A stretch of DNA of 64,000 bases from Acholoe squamosa (lineage: Eukaryota; Annelida; Polychaeta; Phyllodocida; Polynoidae): assembly GCA_949317995.1 (NCBI GenBank), contig OX439040.1, positions 53,085,186-53,149,185 on the forward strand, written 5' to 3'. Made by a program: the position numbers and the translations under genes. Below the pieces are notes generated by a model that saw nothing but the letters and a program-made list of their open reading frames with translations, had not been told where the DNA came from and ran no database searches. Every line of letters starts with the position of its first letter. Position 1 is the first letter of the stretch. This document shows positions 11,910 to 21,100 of this stretch, in pieces.

Positions 11910-13406
11910 TTTAGGAGGGTGTTATACATATAATATTACCAGGATAACATTTCTACATGTCTAAACCTTTAGTAATAGAGGTACAACCATAGGTATAACA
12001 TTAACACTAAATAAATTGTGAACCAGATGTCATATATATATATTCGATAGTGAAATTTAGTTACATATAACGATTAGGATGTTGAAATATTATACGAATT
12101 ACTTGAAGAAGAGACAGTTATGTGAAACGGAACTGTCTATTTAATTATTATACCACATAATATTGTATTATATTTCAGGTATAATTAATAAGACAAGTAA
12201 TATGAATCGTATACATGTGATGATGACAGCTATATGTAACGGAACTGTCGATAATAAAACATATCACATAATAACATCCGTATGTGTGTTTGTAGTTATT
12301 GACACCACATTTGAATATGTAGTCTTAAAGAAGACTGTTATAGTAACATCACTATCTAATGACATGTCGTATATTAATATTATACGAATCCGTTAAGGAT
12401 TCCGTGAGTAGTACGAATAGGATTATTTATAACATACACTTGAAAAAAAAAAAACATCACGGTGTGGTAATGAATATAATGATATATTATCACCGTGTAC
12501 CTAATAACCTTTATAGCACCAGATCATTATACTTATTATATAATTTGTCTCGCAGGACAATAATATGTGTTATCTGGTGAAGTTTAACGGATCTTATAAT
12601 ATAAATACTGATAGTGATTAGAGATCCGTATCAGGAAATGTCTATGTACCCGTATTATAATATGTATCTAGTGGATATGTACATACATATAATATTATAG
12701 AAAAATAGAAATATGACATTATATACAATATACAGGAGTTATAAATGCTGCTGGAGTCTTCTGCTGTATCCTCCGGGTACTAGTAGGTAGGTGTGGTCAG
12801 CTAACCACGGGATGGACGTGCTAAAGTTTATAGTTTCCTTATATTGAGTGAACACGGTAGTTGATTTGGGGCAGCTACCCACAATCCTCTAGTAGTGCTA
12901 AAGTTTATAGTATATCCGAATGGTGTAGATTTGTAGAATATTAGTCCGGATGTGTCAACTGTGTAGAGAACGTAATCCTTTTTAAGTTTTAGTTGACATA
13001 AGTAAAATAATAGTCCGATATAGGTTGATCCGGAAGTAATAGTAGTAGAGATATAAGTCCATTCGGGAGTACAGATGAGTTGTAGAGGTAAATCGTAAAG
13101 TCCATCCTAGTAATTGGTTAGCACGGGTAACAGCAGGAGTCTGGAACTGGCATCCGGATACGTCTCACAGCAGCAAGTCTACTATCGGATTGTTCATGGA
13201 TGAAATTATAAATCCGAATAGGCTATTCAGGGTGTAATAAATGTTATACAACCTGAATAATAGACTGGTCAAAGGAACCCGGAACACATAGCATAGGTGT
13301 TCATGTACTAGAAAAAGCATTCGCAGACCTATAGGGTTCCGCAAAGACTATATCTGGTCATTTGGTGTTGGAAAAAAAATTATGGAAGAAATAACCCTAG
13401 CATGCT
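11910..13406 (-). other. Long AT-rich non-coding tail of the Ty3 element
   Basis: About 1.5 kb lie between the ORF3 stop and the polypurine tract without a credible ORF. It is visibly more AT-rich than ORF3. It contains paired hairpins (12113-12137, 12225-12249), a further 8-bp stem (ACGGATCT at 12587-12594 with AGATCCGT at 12622-12629), a CACGGTG/CACCGTG pair around 12457-12497, and the phrase gctaaagtttatagt twice (near 12820 and 12897). It may hold packaging, export or 3' processing signals; that is inference. Confidence 0.7.
12113..12249. other. Pair of related hairpins
   Basis: GACAGTT and AACTGTC (12113-12137) form a 7-bp stem with an 11-nt loop. GACAG and CTGTC (12225-12249) form a shorter version. 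Both share the 3' arm phrase aacggaactgtc. Recurrence of the same foldable unit 112 bp apart suggests a repeated RNA element. Confidence 0.55.
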
Positions 13407-16355
13407 TTAAACGGATTTCTTAGCATGCTTCTTCTTCAGAAGAGCTAAAGCCGACTCGGGAGTGCCGTCCCACTCGTCCAAGTCGACTCCGAACACCCTC
13501 ATGAACTTAGTGTTCAGGTTGGTGTTCCGAGTGATCTCCTCCTTTACACGCTTTTCCAACACGTGTACATCCATAGCTGCTTTTTCTTGAGCAGCTGAGG
13601 CAGCCTCCTCCTGGGCCTTTACATCGTCCCGGATGAGAGTCTCGAGACGTTGCTTTTCAGCGTCGCCCACCTGTTTCATACACAACAGAGTTTCGTTTAG
13701 GAGACCCTGATGAAACTCGATCGCTTTCTCACGAACGGTCTTCTCCCAATGGGTGTAGATGGCCTTCTGGACATCTGCCTCCCCTTGGCGAGACTTCTCA
13801 AACCAAACTTCCGCATTACCAGTTTTAATGGTAATGGCGTCCTTTGGTTTCTCAGGTGCCGAGACAGCCTTGGGAGGAGTCGAGGCGGCCTGTGGACCAC
13901 TTCCGGGTTTAGGACTCCCGGACACACCTGTCGTTGGTACACAGAAGGCAGGTGGTACATTCTGTTTCAGTCCCATTTGCAGGTACATGTTTAACTGCTC
14001 CTGGGTAAAGGTAACTGGTGGGGCGGCTGGAGCGGATGCAGATCCGGCGGCAGCAGATGCGGTGGTCTTCTTTGGCATAAGGCGACCATCCTTTCCTACC
14101 ACCAAGGTCTGGCTCTCAGGTCCAGGTCCCTGGTTTAAGGACGGAAAGTTTCGAGAACTCACTTTCCCAGGTTTAGATACGGCTCCAGCGTATCCGGCAG
14201 GTTCAGGCTTCTTGAACACCGGAGTGCCCTGAGCCTGTTCTGCGGGGTGCCTTGTCAGAGGGGACCTGGAACGGTCCTCTGCTCTGACCTTCGGTTTTGT
14301 CGTGCTCTGACCATTACCATTGCCGCCACGGTTCTGGTCTCTCCTGCTCCTTTCACGAGCTCTCTTTGCATCCTTTCCGGATTCCTCGCATTTCTGCCAG
14401 AGAGACTCGTGCATGTCCAGTTTACCCTTTCCAGGAGTCAGGACTATCTTTGCTCGGAGTTTCGAATCCTTGGTCTTCGGAACTTCGCAGAGGACTTGGT
14501 CCCCTGGTCGGATCTTAGACCAAGCATCCTCGCTCAGGCTATCGAACTCCTTCATGAGTTCCTGATGAAGCTCCATGATGCGCTTCCGGGCCCCGTCCAA
14601 ACCTTCTGCGTGGCATTTCTTCTGGTGTCTAGCCAGATCACTACGTCGGTTGTATTGCACCTTCGTAGTACACTTCTTGCCCTTCTTACCATAACTCGGA
14701 TCACAAATGTAAACCGGGTGATGGTGGAAGTGGGCCTCTACCAGATGCCTTTGGAACCGGGCTGGAGTACTCCAGGTCCGGATCGAGACATCACTCGCAT
14801 CCTGGCAGATAGAGAAGGGACAGGACTTTTGATCGTCACCGTACCACTTCTCTAAAGCCCAACGCAGCTTCCTCCTCTGGGTATAAGTGTAATACCCTTC
14901 GGTGTGGTTTAGCATAAGCCACATCTTTCGATAGGCTTTGCTCGGATTGGGGTCCTCGTCCGAAAGGCGCATCCAATCTTCATCATCCGACTCATCGTTC
15001 TTATTGATTGAGTCTGGACAGGCATAGAGGGTAGAGCCGTCCTTCTTAACTCCGTACGCACAGTCGGAGAAACACGTCGGGATCCGGGTTTTGAATCCGG
15101 ATTTGGCGTTAGCCCAACGTTCGGCCTCGGTTTGAGTTGATGGAGTGGCCTTCTCATCATACTCAACCGAGGATTCGTGCACCGACTCCTCGTCAGACGA
15201 CTCAACCTCCATGGCAGTACTACCAGTGGTTGAGGTGCTGGGTTTCGGCTCGGCTCTCGCAGAATCCGGGAGATTCTTGAGCTTCCGAGCAGCGGATCGT
15301 CGGTTCTTACTGACCTTCCAGTCTTCCTCCGGTTCCTGGGTTCCGGATGTGCTGGAGGTCGTGGCTTCTACTGGAGTAGTAGTGCTGCCGGTAGCTGATG
15401 TAGCACTGGCGGAGCTTCTGGTGGCAAGCTTCAGGTCGGGGATAGGAGGTGCGGGTGCTTCCGCGGCCCTCTTAGCCTCTTCCTGTGCCTCCTGTTCGGC
15501 AGTCATGCGGCGGACAATAACCGTCCGAAGGGCTGCAGCTCGGTCCAATCCGATTAGTGAATTGTTCTGGACATCCACCAATTCCTGTTCGGTTATGTAG
15601 TAACCGTCGTCCCACTGCTCGAAGTTAGCAGCGGCCTCCCGAAATTCCTTAGTGGTCCGGCACGGCGTCCGGATAGCACTAGGGCGTGGGTAGGTCTGGC
15701 CATCGGTATCCCAGACACAGCCTACCCAGTTAATGTTCGTAGCCTTGACGTTCCACAGGGACTTGTCAGGCTTCGGATACGCTCCGAGCTCGAAGGCTCG
15801 GTTGGCTGCGTACACGGTTTCACGGAAACCGGCGTCCACCATAAGTCCCCGTTGGAACCACGGCCAGTCTCGAAGCCACTCGGGAGGCATCCTGGTCAGC
15901 TGTTCGGGAGCCATGACGCCCTCGATAGCTATCCTGACTTTCGGGTCCATCCTGACTGGTGTCCCGTCCGCGTAGGTCACTTGTGCCTGCAGTTCCGGGT
16001 GGACATACAGGTAGCGACCATCATAGCTAGCTGGAAAAGGCTCCGCCACTGCTGGCTTCCACTCATCCTTCTGTCCGTCAACTTGGGTAGTTTCGGACTC
16101 TGTCGCTGCGGGTTCAGCACTCGCAGTCGCTCCGGATCCCTCTGCTGGGAGTGGAGATAGCAGTTTCTCTGGCTCATTGAGTGAGAATGAAGCCAGCTTC
16201 TCCTCGAACGAGCGATCCGTGGGTTCCTCCACGTCCATCATCTCGCTCTCTTCCTGTGTAACAGGCGACAAAGCTTCCGGAAAAGCTTCTGCGGACGGAG
16301 TCAGCTTATCCGGGTCACCGGATAGCTTGGCTGCAGCTACGGATTCCTCAGCCAT
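13407..16355 (-). CDS. ORF3: 982-residue zinc-finger protein of the Ty3 element
   Basis: I chose the ATG at 16355; the frame is open six codons further to a GTG. Numbering from that GTG, the N-terminal 100 residues are acidic and Ser/Glu-rich. A folded-looking aromatic-rich region spans about 105-300. A low-complexity Ser/Thr/Ala stretch follows (310-420). A Cys/His region covers about 434-588, with Cys residues at 434, 438 and 452, then two C2H2-like fingers (518-548 and 557-588, the second ending RSDLARHQKKCH). A basic Arg/Gly segment (665-705) and a predicted helical C-terminus (880-960) follow. No signal peptide or membrane segment exists, so it is not an envelope protein. It lies 509 bp downstream of pol, within the LTRs and upstream of the polypurine tract. 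Its codons look GC-richer than those of gag and pol. Function is unknown; nucleic-acid binding is a reasonable inference. Confidence 0.9.
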   Translation of the reverse strand: MAEESVAAAKLSGDPDKLTPSAEAFPEALSPVTQEESEMMDVEEPTDRSFEEKLASFSLNEPEKLLSPLPAEGSGATASAEPAATESETTQVDGQKDEWKPAVAEPFPASYDGRYLYVHPELQAQVTYADGTPVRMDPKVRIAIEGVMAPEQLTRMPPEWLRDWPWFQRGLMVDAGFRETVYAANRAFELGAYPKPDKSLWNVKATNINWVGCVWDTDGQTYPRPSAIRTPCRTTKEFREAAANFEQWDDGYYITEQELVDVQNNSLIGLDRAAALRTVIVRRMTAEQEAQEEAKRAAEAPAPPIPDLKLATRSSASATSATGSTTTPVEATTSSTSGTQEPEEDWKVSKNRRSAARKLKNLPDSARAEPKPSTSTTGSTAMEVESSDEESVHESSVEYDEKATPSTQTEAERWANAKSGFKTRIPTCFSDCAYGVKKDGSTLYACPDSINKNDESDDEDWMRLSDEDPNPSKAYRKMWLMLNHTEGYYTYTQRRKLRWALEKWYGDDQKSCPFSICQDASDVSIRTWSTPARFQRHLVEAHFHHHPVYICDPSYGKKGKKCTTKVQYNRRSDLARHQKKCHAEGLDGARKRIMELHQELMKEFDSLSEDAWSKIRPGDQVLCEVPKTKDSKLRAKIVLTPGKGKLDMHESLWQKCEESGKDAKRARERSRRDQNRGGNGNGQSTTKPKVRAEDRSRSPLTRHPAEQAQGTPVFKKPEPAGYAGAVSKPGKVSSRNFPSLNQGPGPESQTLVVGKDGRLMPKKTTASAAAGSASAPAAPPVTFTQEQLNMYLQMGLKQNVPPAFCVPTTGVSGSPKPGSGPQAASTPPKAVSAPEKPKDAITIKTGNAEVWFEKSRQGEADVQKAIYTHWEKTVREKAIEFHQGLLNETLLCMKQVGDAEKQRLETLIRDDVKAQEEAASAAQEKAAMDVHVLEKRVKEEITRNTNLNTKFMRVFGVDLDEWDGTPESALALLKKKHAKKSV

Positions 16356-16864
16356 GACTGGGGAATCGCCCACGGGAGTAAACTACTCCTTTTTCCGGCT
16401 TTTACGGCGCCAGGGCCGGCACAAACGGAGTCTGTCTACCAGGAGACAGACTCTGGAGGAGCAGCGGGGGGTTTGCTTAGCCGGTAAAATCCAAGAAGGG
16501 AGCGAGCTCGACCGTCTTGAACGTTACCGAAAACAAATATGGCGACAGGCCAGCTTTCGTGACGTCATTTCCCCGCGGTCCGCGAGGTCACGAGAGGTCA
16601 GCCGAGACTGGACACGGTGACGTCATGCGGAAACGCACGTGCTACAGGCGGTACATCAACAAACTGATTGTTTTTAGGTAATTATCGCTCACCCCGATGA
16701 CTCGACTGGGGATTTAAGTGGAGATTATGGAAAGCTTAAGCAAATCCACCGGATTATCCGTCCACTACCCATTGGTACATCATGCGGGGGCGACAAATAA
16801 GCCTTTAGGGTCAGTTGTCATCCGTTCCTCTAAATGTAAACATTACACTCGTTGTGTATACAGG
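16356..16864 (-). promoter_or_regulatory. CpG-rich leader of ORF3 with two CRE palindromes and a hairpin
   Basis: The 509-bp spacer between pol and ORF3 carries two perfect TGACGTCA octamers (16560-16567 and 16618-16625), the binding site of CREB/ATF factors, 205-270 bp upstream of the ORF3 ATG. Nearer the start, GAGTCTGTCT (16428-16437) and AGACAGACTC (16444-16453) form a perfect 10-bp stem with a 6-nt loop. CpG density is high around 16540-16640. This suggests a private promoter or structured leader for ORF3. A spliced RNA is the alternative; CCCCAG just upstream of the ATG could be a weak acceptor. Confidence 0.5.
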
Positions 16865-19800
16865 TTAGGTCACTGCAGTCCTCTGGGCAATTCGGGGGCT
16901 GCGGCGAACGTATCTCCCCTTCTCGGATAGTTCTTTATCGGACCTGACAGTCTGAAGAGCTTTCTCTAGGTGCTTCTTAGCCTTAGAAACACCTTTCCTC
17001 TTCTTTTTGTCTTCACCTGCCGAGACTTTTTTAACTCCCCCACGCTTAATCGGTGTTGGCGTGGGTGTCACTGATTCGGAACACTTTTTGGGTCTACCCT
17101 GACCACGCTTCACTGTAGTGTTCTTAACCTGGTCTATTATGCGATTCTGATTCAGGATCCTTTCGGAACCTTCACCATACATTTCTGTGGAGGTCTCCCT
17201 CCCAGACCATCTCCTTAATCTAGCCACATTTGACTTATAGAGTCGACCAAGGTCAGATTTAATAATTACGGTACAATCACTGATAATTTGTGTTATAGTA
17301 AAAGGACCGTCCCAATTAGACGCTAATTTTATGTGTCTAAGTGGTTCATGTAATCTGAGGACTCTGTCTCCGGATTGGAATTTCCGATGTTTTAGATCGG
17401 TATCGTATCCTACTTTCTGCCATTTGGCACTTTTCTCCAAATCAATTCGGACAGACTCATATGCTTTTCTAAATCTGTCTCTTAAACATTCCACAAAAAC
17501 TACATGGCAAGGTAGTTCAGGGTCCATTCCTACGACTCCAAAAACTAGGTCAGCAGGCATTATCAAATCTTCTCCGAATACTAAAAGGTTCGGAGAACAA
17601 TTTGTACTTGAATGTACCGTACTATTATAAGCATGTGTCACAAAATGACATTGCTCATCCCAGTCATCCATATGTTCATTAACGAGTGACTTTAGGACTT
17701 GGATGAGGGTTCTATTGAACCTTTCCACTAATCCGTCGCTTTGTGGTCTATACGGATTGGTTCTAGTCTTGCAAATAGCCAAGTATTCGCACATACCCTG
17801 CCAGAGATTTGATTCGAACTCTCTGCCTTGGTCACTGTGTAACATTAATGGTACACCGAAGCTTAGTACCCAACCTTTTACAAAAGCTTCGGCACAAGTA
17901 ATTGCTTTGTGGTCCGGTAGTGGAAATACTTTAGTGTATTTCGTATAATAATCACACACTACCATCATACAGGTATTATCATTAGCGGTTGTATTAAATC
18001 CACTAATAATATCTACCCCGATTCTTGCGAATCTAACTCCGAAAAGTTCTTGGGATAGGGGAAGTTTGCCCATCCCGGGTCCGGGTTTGTTTTTACAACA
18101 ATCCGGACAGGTGGTTACCCATCTTTGCAAGTCCCGTGTCATGCCAGGCCAATAGTATTTCTTGGAAAGTCGTGCTAGCGAGCGTTTCCTTCCGAAATGA
18201 CCACTGGTCCGATGTCCATGACAGAAGTACATAATGTCATGTCTCATGGCATGTGGTATCACCACTTGCATGATTCTATCACCATTATTACATGGCTTCC
18301 AACGGTATAACACGCCTTTCCGGACTTCAAGCTCGGTCCATTGAGCAAGAAACCTTCTCATTTCTCGATTTTCCAGAGAGACCTCTGGTCTAACTGGACG
18401 TATACCCTTTGGCACTAATTGCAGTAGCTGTGCAGTTATCGAGTCAGCTTCCTGGAAATGTCGTATGTGATCCATAGACCAATCCAGTATACTGGCAACT
18501 AGGGGTACGAATGGTCTTCGAATCCCTGCTAACACTGCCTTATGAGCTCCACAATCAGTACAATCCGGATTATCACATTTCCGGATTGGTATTCGAGACA
18601 AAGCATCAGCATTTAAATGCTTAACTCCGGGTCTATGCTGAATCTGTTGATGTTCAAGCCCATATTCGGATAAATGGGCTAGCCATCGGCCTAACATGCC
18701 TTCAGCATCTCGGAAGTTCAGTAGCCACCTTAAAGAGGAATGATCCGTACGCAAAGTAAAGTTCGTTCCCCATAGAAAATGTTTGAACTTCTTGGTATAT
18801 ACGACTACTGCCAACAACTCTCTTTTGGTTGTGCAGTAATTGCGCTGAGTCTTGCTCAGTGTGTTGCTGGCAAAGGCAATTGGCACTTCTCTCCCATTTT
18901 GGACTTGCGAGAGAGCTGCACCAATGCTATCATTACTAGCATCAGTATCCAGTATGAAATGATCCGTCTCATTCGGATATTGCAATACGGGAGTACTCGT
19001 GAACAGGTCTTTTAGCTTTCGAAAAACATTTTCCTGTTCATGTGTCCAAGGAAATTTTTCCTTGGTACTTCCTGGAGTCCAGTTAGCTATTGCTTGTAAT
19101 GGGTAACTGACTCTAGAATAATTCGGAATAAATTCCCTGTAATAGGAACAGAATCCTAAAAAGGACCTCACTTCTTTGGGTGTTTTAGGTCTATTCCAAT
19201 TCGTAACTGATTCGATTTTTTCCGGATCAGCCTTTATTCCTTCATCACTGATGATGCGGCCCAAATAATTTATGGACTTTCTAAACATGTGGCATTTCTT
19301 AGGTTTCAATTTGAGACCATTTGAAATAATACGTTCTAGTACCATTTTCAGGTTATTAGAACATTCTTCGAATGTTTTTCCGAAGACAATGACATCGTCT
19401 AGATATACAAGACATCTTTTCCACAATAAATCACTTAGAATTGTTTCCATCATTGCTTCAAATGTTGCAGGTGCATTGCACAATCCAAACGGCATTACAT
19501 TATATTGGAATAATCCAATATGACTTGAAAATGCAGTTTTCTCCATATCTGAAGGGTTCATTCCCACTTGCCAATAGCCTGATTGCAAGTCTAGGGTACA
19601 AAACCAACTGTTTCCTCCTAAGGAGTCAATGGTTTCATCTATTCTCGGTAATGGATACGAATTCTTTTTCGTTATTCCATTCAACTTCCTGTAGTCTATG
19701 CAGAAACGGATAGTACCGTCTTTTTTTGTTACCATACACACAGGACTACTCCATGGACTATTGGAAGGGACTATTACATCCTGTTCCAACATTTTATTTA

Positions 19801-21100
19801 TTTCATCCTCAGCTACTCTCTTTTTTGCTAAGGGTAACCGTCGATACGGTATCTTAAAGGGTTCGGCATCTCCAGTATCTATTTTATGTAATACCTTATT
19901 TGTCGTACCTAGTTTTTCACCAGGTTTGGCAAAGGCAGTATGATACTGACAGAGCATATCATAGAACTCTTTCCGGTGTTCCGGATCTTCTAATGAAGTT
20001 TCTTCATACAACTTAAGTAAGTCTTCCGAAATTTCATCATCTCCTGTTACCTTCTGTAAGCTTAGCTTACTATCCGTTACAGTTTCCGAAAGGGTCACGT
20101 TTCCAAAAACTTGTCCCTTTTTCAAGTAGATAGTAGTGTTTCCAGTATTGGAGACAGGTACTACCGACCAGGATGCATTCGCTACTATCGTGTCTACAGA
20201 ATTTAATCCAATACCTGACAAAGTAACTACATCCGGTTCTATCACTGCAGGTTTGTTACGCATTGCAGGATCACTTCTTACAAGCACATCACAGGCTACT
20301 CCCGGAGGGGTTCGCACAGTGTGTGCCACACTAGCCATACTGCTCACTTGTCTCAGTGCACATCTAACCTTCACGGGGTACGGGTATCTCACACTCAACA
20401 CTCCTGTTTGGGGTTCCAATACAGCACCATACAGGGATGCGAAATCCAACCCGAGTATCCCCTCATCTGCTATATCCGCAACGGTGGCGCTCATGACATA
20501 GTCATGTATACCATCTAACTGTAGTCTCACACAAGTTCTACCATACGTTTGCAAGGTACTGCCGTCGGCCGTCTGAGCACTTCCTCCCGATTTGAGAGTA
20601 TCATGTTCATCCGGTATAAGGTCGTAGAACCCCTTGGAGATACAAGAGTGGCTAGCTCCCGTATCCACAAGGAATTCGGCAGACCTTCCGTTAACAGTAA
20701 GGCAAACATACCACCGCCTTCTGTTTAGAACAGAGGGCATGTCCGTGACAATCGGAACGTCATTTTTCACACCAGGAGTCAATCCACATCCTTTTAAGAA
20801 TTCCAGACAAGGATGACCCGGGGGCAGGTGGGCACCACAGACCTTGGCTAACGAATAGCCGCCTGCCTCGTTACTGATATTGGGTTTCCCCTGTGCTCCC
20901 ATAGCACCTGTTATATCAGCTTCCCTAACCTTCCGGGTGTCTACAACCACCTCGGTGTTAGGCGATCTTGTTACTTCATGTGAACTATCATCACAGATGG
21001 TGATATCATGGCAAGATTTGTCACTGGGATCCCCTTCTTTGCCCCTCGGGAGACCCCTCCTTAGTTTTCCTCTGTACTTACTCCAGAGACACTCTCCTGT
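16865..21100 (-). CDS. pol: Pol polyprotein: protease, reverse transcriptase, RNase H, integrase
   Basis: Residues are numbered from a GTG at 20950, but the frame is open up to 21100, overlapping gag in the -1 frame, so a Gag-Pol fusion by frameshift is likely. The aspartic protease motif LVDTGAS is at 94-100. The reverse transcriptase spans about 365-560 with YLDD at 516-519. RNase H follows (Asp668 in ILDTDAS, then Glu711 and Asp736). The integrase has an HHCC zinc motif (His911/918, Cys948/951) and a catalytic Asp980, Asp1040, Glu1076 with the usual 35-residue spacing. The integrase-last order and the motifs identify a Ty3/gypsy polymerase. All catalytic residues I can check are present. 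The C-terminal tail is Lys-rich with an AT-hook-like GRPKK; no chromodomain is evident. Confidence 0.95.
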   Translation of the reverse strand, partial: TGECLWSKYRGKLRRGLPRGKEGDPSDKSCHDITICDDSSHEVTRSPNTEVVVDTRKVREADITGAMGAQGKPNISNEAGGYSLAKVCGAHLPPGHPCLEFLKGCGLTPGVKNDVPIVTDMPSVLNRRRWYVCLTVNGRSAEFLVDTGASHSCISKGFYDLIPDEHDTLKSGGSAQTADGSTLQTYGRTCVRLQLDGIHDYVMSATVADIADEGILGLDFASLYGAVLEPQTGVLSVRYPYPVKVRCALRQVSSMASVAHTVRTPPGVACDVLVRSDPAMRNKPAVIEPDVVTLSGIGLNSVDTIVANASWSVVPVSNTGNTTIYLKKGQVFGNVTLSETVTDSKLSLQKVTGDDEISEDLLKLYEETSLEDPEHRKEFYDMLCQYHTAFAKPGEKLGTTNKVLHKIDTGDAEPFKIPYRRLPLAKKRVAEDEINKMLEQDVIVPSNSPWSSPVCMVTKKDGTIRFCIDYRKLNGITKKNSYPLPRIDETIDSLGGNSWFCTLDLQSGYWQVGMNPSDMEKTAFSSHIGLFQYNVMPFGLCNAPATFEAMMETILSDLLWKRCLVYLDDVIVFGKTFEECSNNLKMVLERIISNGLKLKPKKCHMFRKSINYLGRIISDEGIKADPEKIESVTNWNRPKTPKEVRSFLGFCSYYREFIPNYSRVSYPLQAIANWTPGSTKEKFPWTHEQENVFRKLKDLFTSTPVLQYPNETDHFILDTDASNDSIGAALSQVQNGREVPIAFASNTLSKTQRNYCTTKRELLAVVVYTKKFKHFLWGTNFTLRTDHSSLRWLLNFRDAEGMLGRWLAHLSEYGLEHQQIQHRPGVKHLNADALSRIPIRKCDNPDCTDCGAHKAVLAGIRRPFVPLVASILDWSMDHIRHFQEADSITAQLLQLVPKGIRPVRPEVSLENREMRRFLAQWTELEVRKGVLYRWKPCNNGDRIMQVVIPHAMRHDIMYFCHGHRTSGHFGRKRSLARLSKKYYWPGMTRDLQRWVTTCPDCCKNKPGPGMGKLPLSQELFGVRFARIGVDIISGFNTTANDNTCMMVVCDYYTKYTKVFPLPDHKAITCAEAFVKGWVLSFGVPLMLHSDQGREFESNLWQGMCEYLAICKTRTNPYRPQSDGLVERFNRTLIQVLKSLVNEHMDDWDEQCHFVTHAYNSTVHSSTNCSPNLLVFGEDLIMPADLVFGVVGMDPELPCHVVFVECLRDRFRKAYESVRIDLEKSAKWQKVGYDTDLKHRKFQSGDRVLRLHEPLRHIKLASNWDGPFTITQIISDCTVIIKSDLGRLYKSNVARLRRWSGRETSTEMYGEGSERILNQNRIIDQVKNTTVKRGQGRPKKCSESVTPTPTPIKRGGVKKVSAGEDKKKRKGVSKAKKHLEKALQTVRSDKELSEKGRYVRRSPRIAQRTAVT
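21061..21100 (-). promoter_or_regulatory. gag/pol overlap with candidate -1 frameshift site
   Basis: The pol frame opens after a TAG at 21101-21103 and the gag frame ends at TAA 21061-21063, a 40-nt overlap in the -1 frame. The heptamer G-GAA-AAC (21070-21064) lies right before the gag stop. AAC to AAA slippage in the A site is standard; the P-site change GAA to GGA is not ideal, so the exact site is uncertain. Confidence 0.5.

Noticed and set aside
13407-16355. ORF3 as a retroviral envelope
   Set aside because: No signal peptide, no transmembrane segment, no furin-like site in a plausible context; it is hydrophilic with zinc fingers.
16177-16620. 147-codon plus-strand ORF and other plus-strand ORFs opposite gag, pol and ORF3
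   Set aside because: Antisense shadows of the long minus-strand ORFs, with no motifs.
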